The notes under the pieces: model-generated
The model's input: the letters and a program-made list of their open reading frames with translations, nothing else
What the model was told of the DNA's origin: nothing
Databases searched by the model: none
Program-made: the position numbers and the translations under genes
In this document: positions 61,134 to 64,000 of the stretch, one piece after another
How positions within the stretch are numbered: the stretch's first letter is position 1
How the letters are laid out: each line of letters starts with the position of its first letter
Source of the DNA: Sphaerochaeta halotolerans
GTDB lineage: Bacteria > Spirochaetota > Spirochaetia > Sphaerochaetales > Sphaerochaetaceae
DNA length: 64,000 bases
Reading direction: 5' to 3'
Assembly (NCBI RefSeq): GCF_003429665.1
Contig: NZ_QUWK01000001.1
Span: forward strand, 248,001 to 312,000

Positions 61134-61447
61134 GTTTTCCTCTTTGTTGCACGTTTGCCAATGGGAAGCTTCATATCCTGGAGTGTTCTTCCCAATACAT
61201 CATCCTTGGCAATGAGAAGCAAATCATCAACAAACCCGATGGCAAGCAGAACTTGTACATATGCTCCCATCGAGACAGAAGGTGAGCCCTTCTCGATTGC
61301 CCAGAGTGTTGCCCGGCTGATCCCCGCCCTCTCCGCAACCAGGGTTACAGGGAGTTCTCTTCGTAGTCTGGCTAGTTTTATCTGTACACCCATCTGAGTG
61401 AGTTTTCGCTGTGCTGAGGGTAACAGCGTGATCGTTTTCTGTCCCAT
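61106..61447 (-). CDS. HipB-like Xre-type HTH protein, orphan
   Basis: 113 residues, with the HTH at about 18-60 (IKLARLRRELPVTLVAERAG, then ISRATLWAIEKG). Members usually precede a HipA kinase toxin, but no hipA follows; instead the last about five codons read into the truncated AbiEii sequence, so its own tail may be altered. An orphan antitoxin or regulator. AT-rich promoter region in 61448-61560. Confidence 0.82.
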   Translation of the reverse strand: MGQKTITLLPSAQRKLTQMGVQIKLARLRRELPVTLVAERAGISRATLWAIEKGSPSVSMGAYVQVLLAIGFVDDLLLIAKDDVLGRTLQDMKLPIGKRATKRKTHGKCKTTS

Positions 61448-61623
61448 AGAAAAAGCTTAGGTTCTTTCTATCGAGTTTTCAATGAACTGACAGGTTAATG
61501 TTTAATTATAGAAACAAATATAGCATATAGTCTTTAATATTGAACATTATTTATGCGTCAGTGATACCGAGTACCCATAAGACACCCATGCAAGGTAACA
61601 GATAACATGCATACAGGGAGGGT

Positions 61624-62115
61624 TTATTGTGTGGCAAGTGCTTCAAGTCGGTTGAATGCATCATTCCAGGGGAGTCTTCGTTTATGGTTTTTCATTTCTT
61701 GGTATGCATTAAATGCTGTTTTCTTGGTAATGATATCATATTGAACCATGTGTTCTACAACCCAAAGAGTTCCCATGCAGGCAACTCCCTCTTCCCTTGC
61801 AGCACTCCTTAAGTCTTCATCTCCTGTAAGAAGTGGACATTGTTCTTGCTTTGCAAGCATTAACGCAAAACAATCATTTCTACTTGGTTTTGGATATTTC
61901 TCAATTATAGTAGTGACTTCCTTCAATGAGTGGATGGAGAGTTCTTGGAGTAACAAGCCATAATCAAGCAAGTACTCATGAGAATTTTCCAGTTCCTCGA
62001 AATAAAGAATGTCAGGAACCGCGAAAGAGAAGGGGAGACTGAATAATTCCTTTAAAATATGACCCTCTTCTAGGTCTATAATGATATTAGTGTCACTAAT
62101 GAGAACTGGCATCAC
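61624..62115 (-). CDS. PIN-domain ribonuclease-like toxin
   Basis: 163 residues. PIN fold with the acidic residues in ISDTNIIIDLE, SRNDCFALMLA and LLTGDEDLRSAA. Such proteins cut RNA or tRNA. Its start overlaps the end of the Xre-ImmA gene by four bases, so the two form a toxin-antitoxin pair with the antitoxin first. No other feature is seen in 61448-61623. Confidence 0.82.
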   Translation of the reverse strand: MMPVLISDTNIIIDLEEGHILKELFSLPFSFAVPDILYFEELENSHEYLLDYGLLLQELSIHSLKEVTTIIEKYPKPSRNDCFALMLAKQEQCPLLTGDEDLRSAAREEGVACMGTLWVVEHMVQYDIITKKTAFNAYQEMKNHKRRLPWNDAFNRLEALATQ

Positions 62116-63158
62116 TCTTTTCCCATAAACCTATCCGCATGGAACTCCATCAAGTTCTTTCCCAATAATTCTGCAGCTTTCGATTCTCCAATGATGTGTT
62201 CTCCAAGAGCACGATACACAAGTCTGGTAAAGAGGGAAGATTGTTCACAGCGGTATGGTTCTCCCGGCTCCTGTTTTCTCCAACCTCTAGAGGAAAATAG
62301 TTTACATACGTTCGTGTATTCAGTTTGTGATATGATCTCTGTATCGAAAGCCCTTCTTATACACGCTTGCATGCTGATGCCATAGCGTTGTTTCAGATGG
62401 TAGAGCTCAGCTATTTCCAAGGAATGTCTTTTCTCTCCAATCTCTCTCTTAAGAGAGTCGAGAGGAAGCAGAAAGGATCCTGCGAAACGATGGCAGCAGA
62501 GCTCTTCATCGAGATTGCTATCCAACGAACTAGATAAGAGATGATGTGCAAGTTCATGCGCCATCGTAAATCGTTGGCGTGTTCCATCCCCATTGCTTTG
62601 GCACACGATGATTGGCATGTCCTCAATTACTGCTTGTAATCCATCGCACATACCTTCACTCGCATATGAAATCATGATGACTATATACCCATGTTCTTCT
62701 AGAAGGGCCGTAAGATCAGTAATGCCCTGTGATCCAAGTCCCCATTTCTCACGGATGCTATTTGCATACATTTCTACATCTTCATAGGTATGCAGGGTAT
62801 TTACCGGTAGGTCCAAATTCGGTGAATCGATCGGAAAATTAGGCCAGAGGTTCTTGAGCTCCATCCAACGTTCTGCTTGATCTACTACTTCAGCTTCTAT
62901 CTTGTGTAATGTCTTCTTTGGAAGGGATGCTCTTTTCCTATACTGTATCTCACCCAGTACTATCGTATTGGGGCGAAAAAAGTATTCACTCTTTACTCCT
63001 AGAGTTTTTGCGAGACGAATGAGCACAGGAGAGGAAGGCATGCTTTCTCCATGTTCATATTTCTTGATCATGTTTGCACTGACACCAACGCTGTCTCCAA
63101 GTTCCTTCATTGATAATCCGGAAGCAGAGCGAGCACGTCTAAATCGTTCTCCAAACAT
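62112..63158 (-). CDS. Xre-HTH / ImmA-IrrE metallopeptidase antitoxin-type regulator
   Basis: 348 residues: an N-terminal Xre HTH (about 5-60, LSMKELGDSVGVSANMIKKY), then an ImmA/IrrE (DUF955) domain with the HELAHH zinc motif at about residue 200 and an E-x-x-x-x-x-F helix in the second site. Family knowledge: the Xre-COG2856 pair with a PIN or DUF toxin forms a mobile toxin-antitoxin locus; in phage ImmA relatives cleave repressors. Well-placed AAGGAGG. An inverted repeat in the promoter (63175-63212) may be its own operator. Confidence 0.88.
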   Translation of the reverse strand: MFGERFRRARSASGLSMKELGDSVGVSANMIKKYEHGESMPSSPVLIRLAKTLGVKSEYFFRPNTIVLGEIQYRKRASLPKKTLHKIEAEVVDQAERWMELKNLWPNFPIDSPNLDLPVNTLHTYEDVEMYANSIREKWGLGSQGITDLTALLEEHGYIVIMISYASEGMCDGLQAVIEDMPIIVCQSNGDGTRQRFTMAHELAHHLLSSSLDSNLDEELCCHRFAGSFLLPLDSLKREIGEKRHSLEIAELYHLKQRYGISMQACIRRAFDTEIISQTEYTNVCKLFSSRGWRKQEPGEPYRCEQSSLFTRLVYRALGEHIIGESKAAELLGKNLMEFHADRFMGKE

Positions 63159-63165
63159 GGCAGGA

Positions 63166-63212
63166 CCTCCTTACGGTTTATATAATATAGTAATTTAATA
63201 AAAACGTAAACC
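63166..63212 (-). promoter_or_regulatory. Promoter and candidate operator of the Xre-ImmA/PIN locus
   Basis: TAAGGAGG (63166-63173, reverse strand) is the ribosome site. GGTTTA (63175-63180) and TAAACC (63207-63212) form an inverted repeat across an AT-rich promoter with a TATATTATA-like box. Likely self-regulation by the HTH protein. Confidence 0.5.
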
Positions 63213-63454
63213 AAAAGAGTAGATATTTTGGGATTATTATTGATATAGTTCTCTAGGTTACGAGCAATTACTGAAACAACGCTCCTTAAGGATGTGTGAG
63301 TAACTATCGCTTCGTCTGAATATTCTTGTGCGCTGAAAGCGCTTGTCCGATACCGAGGGAATCAATCCGAACCGTTGATGATGACTGTAGCGGGACTGCT
63401 TGAATGGGGTGGCCTCAGCCATCTCAAAACAGGCGGAGTCGAAGCAAACGGCCT

Positions 63455-63580
63455 TTACTGCGATTCCTCAGGTTTCAATCCATAGAGCTCACGCATTGAC
63501 CTGTCATGGTTTTCACCCACCGCTTGGATGTTTGTCTTGTAGGCGTCGTACTTGATCCTGTCCAGACAGTGTCGTTGAGT
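63455..63580 (-). pseudogene. Remnant gene tail, family not recognised
   Basis: The reverse strand reads LDRIKYDAYKTNIQAVGENH then DRSMRELYGLKPEESQ and TAA at 63455-63457; upstream of about 63,580 the frame breaks. It looks like the C-terminal end of a lost gene. The remaining 63213-63454 and 63581-63783 contain short coding-like scraps but no supported gene. Confidence 0.5.
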
Positions 63581-63783
63581 AGGTAAAAATTTGCTTGTTT
63601 GTATACATGAGTGAGGAGTCTTCCATCTATCTATAAGAAACTGATGAGAATACGATATGCACGATATTGTTATCTGAATGAATATTTACCCCTTCTTCGT
63701 TGCGTGACTGTGGGTAGATTGCATAATCCAAAATGCTCGAATGCGCTTTTGATATCTCTCTTTACTTGGAGTGAACTATGCGC

Positions 63784-64000
63784 TTAATTTACTATACAAC
63801 CAAATAATGTACCTAACCCTTCCTCAGATAGATGGCTCATTATTTTCATATTTCTGCATTGGAGACTTACTGTGTCTTCAGGAAAATGATCAAACCCGAT
63901 ATCTATATCAAAGACTGTATCGAGGGGAAGGTTATGCTCATTTGCATTGAAACGTATGTGTTGAGAATGGCACCTTTCTCCGTTTGGTTCGTAATACTGT
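63784..64000 (-). CDS. Partial uncharacterised protein entering from the right edge
   Basis: The reverse strand is open from the window edge to TAA at 63784-63786 (72 codons). The visible tail is NEHNLPLDTVFDIDIGFDHF then PEDTVSLQCRNMKIM. No family recognised; it could be the C-terminus of an intact gene or another remnant. Confidence 0.55.
   Translation of the reverse strand, partial: QYYEPNGERCHSQHIRFNANEHNLPLDTVFDIDIGFDHFPEDTVSLQCRNMKIMSHLSEEGLGTLFGCIVN

Overview
The window looks like part of a spirochaete chromosome, most likely a Sphaerochaeta-like fermentative organism. That is an inference from the style of the binding-protein leaders, the many carbohydrate and organic-acid importers, the mixed base composition and the thiol-redox genes; there is no rRNA or other marker gene to fix it. 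I see no tRNA, rRNA or CRISPR array.

0-10.9 kb is mostly housekeeping and signalling: a large PAS-GGDEF-HD-GYP cyclic-di-GMP enzyme cut by the left edge, a Prx6-type peroxiredoxin, a small redox module (NapH-like ferredoxin, cupin, divergent Crp/Fnr regulator), a secreted protein, a GNAT/DUF2156 pair and a long KamA-family radical SAM protein.

10.9-22.6 kb is an aldaric-acid (glucarate/galactarate) catabolic region: an IclR regulator, glucarate dehydratase (gudD), galactarate dehydratase (garD), a DapA-family lyase, tartronate semialdehyde reductase (garR), an AEC permease and a tripartite tricarboxylate-type (TTT) importer. Together these would import hexarates, dehydrate them to 5-keto-4-deoxyglucarate, cleave that to pyruvate plus tartronate semialdehyde, and reduce the latter to D-glycerate. 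Three promoters of the region share a TTGACA-N17-TAnnnT layout with AT-rich palindromes upstream.

22.6-32.7 kb is an accessory island. It holds a 250-bp structured direct repeat on both sides of a DUF4143 ATPase, then a four-gene set (divergent SF2 helicase, a protein of unknown family and two BREX-BrxD/DUF2791-like P-loop ATPases) that has no methyltransferase, PglZ or nuclease. This is the best candidate for an uncharacterised defence or DNA-transaction system. A second DUF4143 ATPase, a RelE/RelB-type toxin-antitoxin pair and the stump of a sugar permease complete the island.

32.7-43 kb carries envelope polysaccharide genes (an O-antigen polymerase/ligase-like protein, a Wzz/BY-kinase-like protein with a dead nucleotide site, a NusG paralogue in front of a FlaA1/CapD-type dehydratase), plus aroE, a transglutaminase-like protein and a TauE/SafE transporter. 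43-44.6 kb holds a HigBA-like locus whose toxin gene is broken by a 155-bp IS200/IS605-like miniature element; a second copy of the element lies after gudD. A frameshifted outer-membrane protein follows.

44.7-53.3 kb is one sugar/polyol catabolic cluster: LacI regulator, two Gfo/Idh/MocA dehydrogenases, two sugar-phosphate isomerase/epimerase-like TIM barrels, and an RbsABC-type importer.

53.4-64 kb is a second accessory and decaying region: a DUF234 ATPase, a three-gene module with a TIGR04255-type protein, a MurNAc operon (murQ plus kinase plus permease) whose promoter half has been removed by one deletion, an AbiE pair with a truncated toxin, an orphan HipB-like regulator, a PIN/Xre-ImmA toxin-antitoxin pair, and gene remnants. 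Across the window several toxin genes are broken or missing while their antitoxins are intact.
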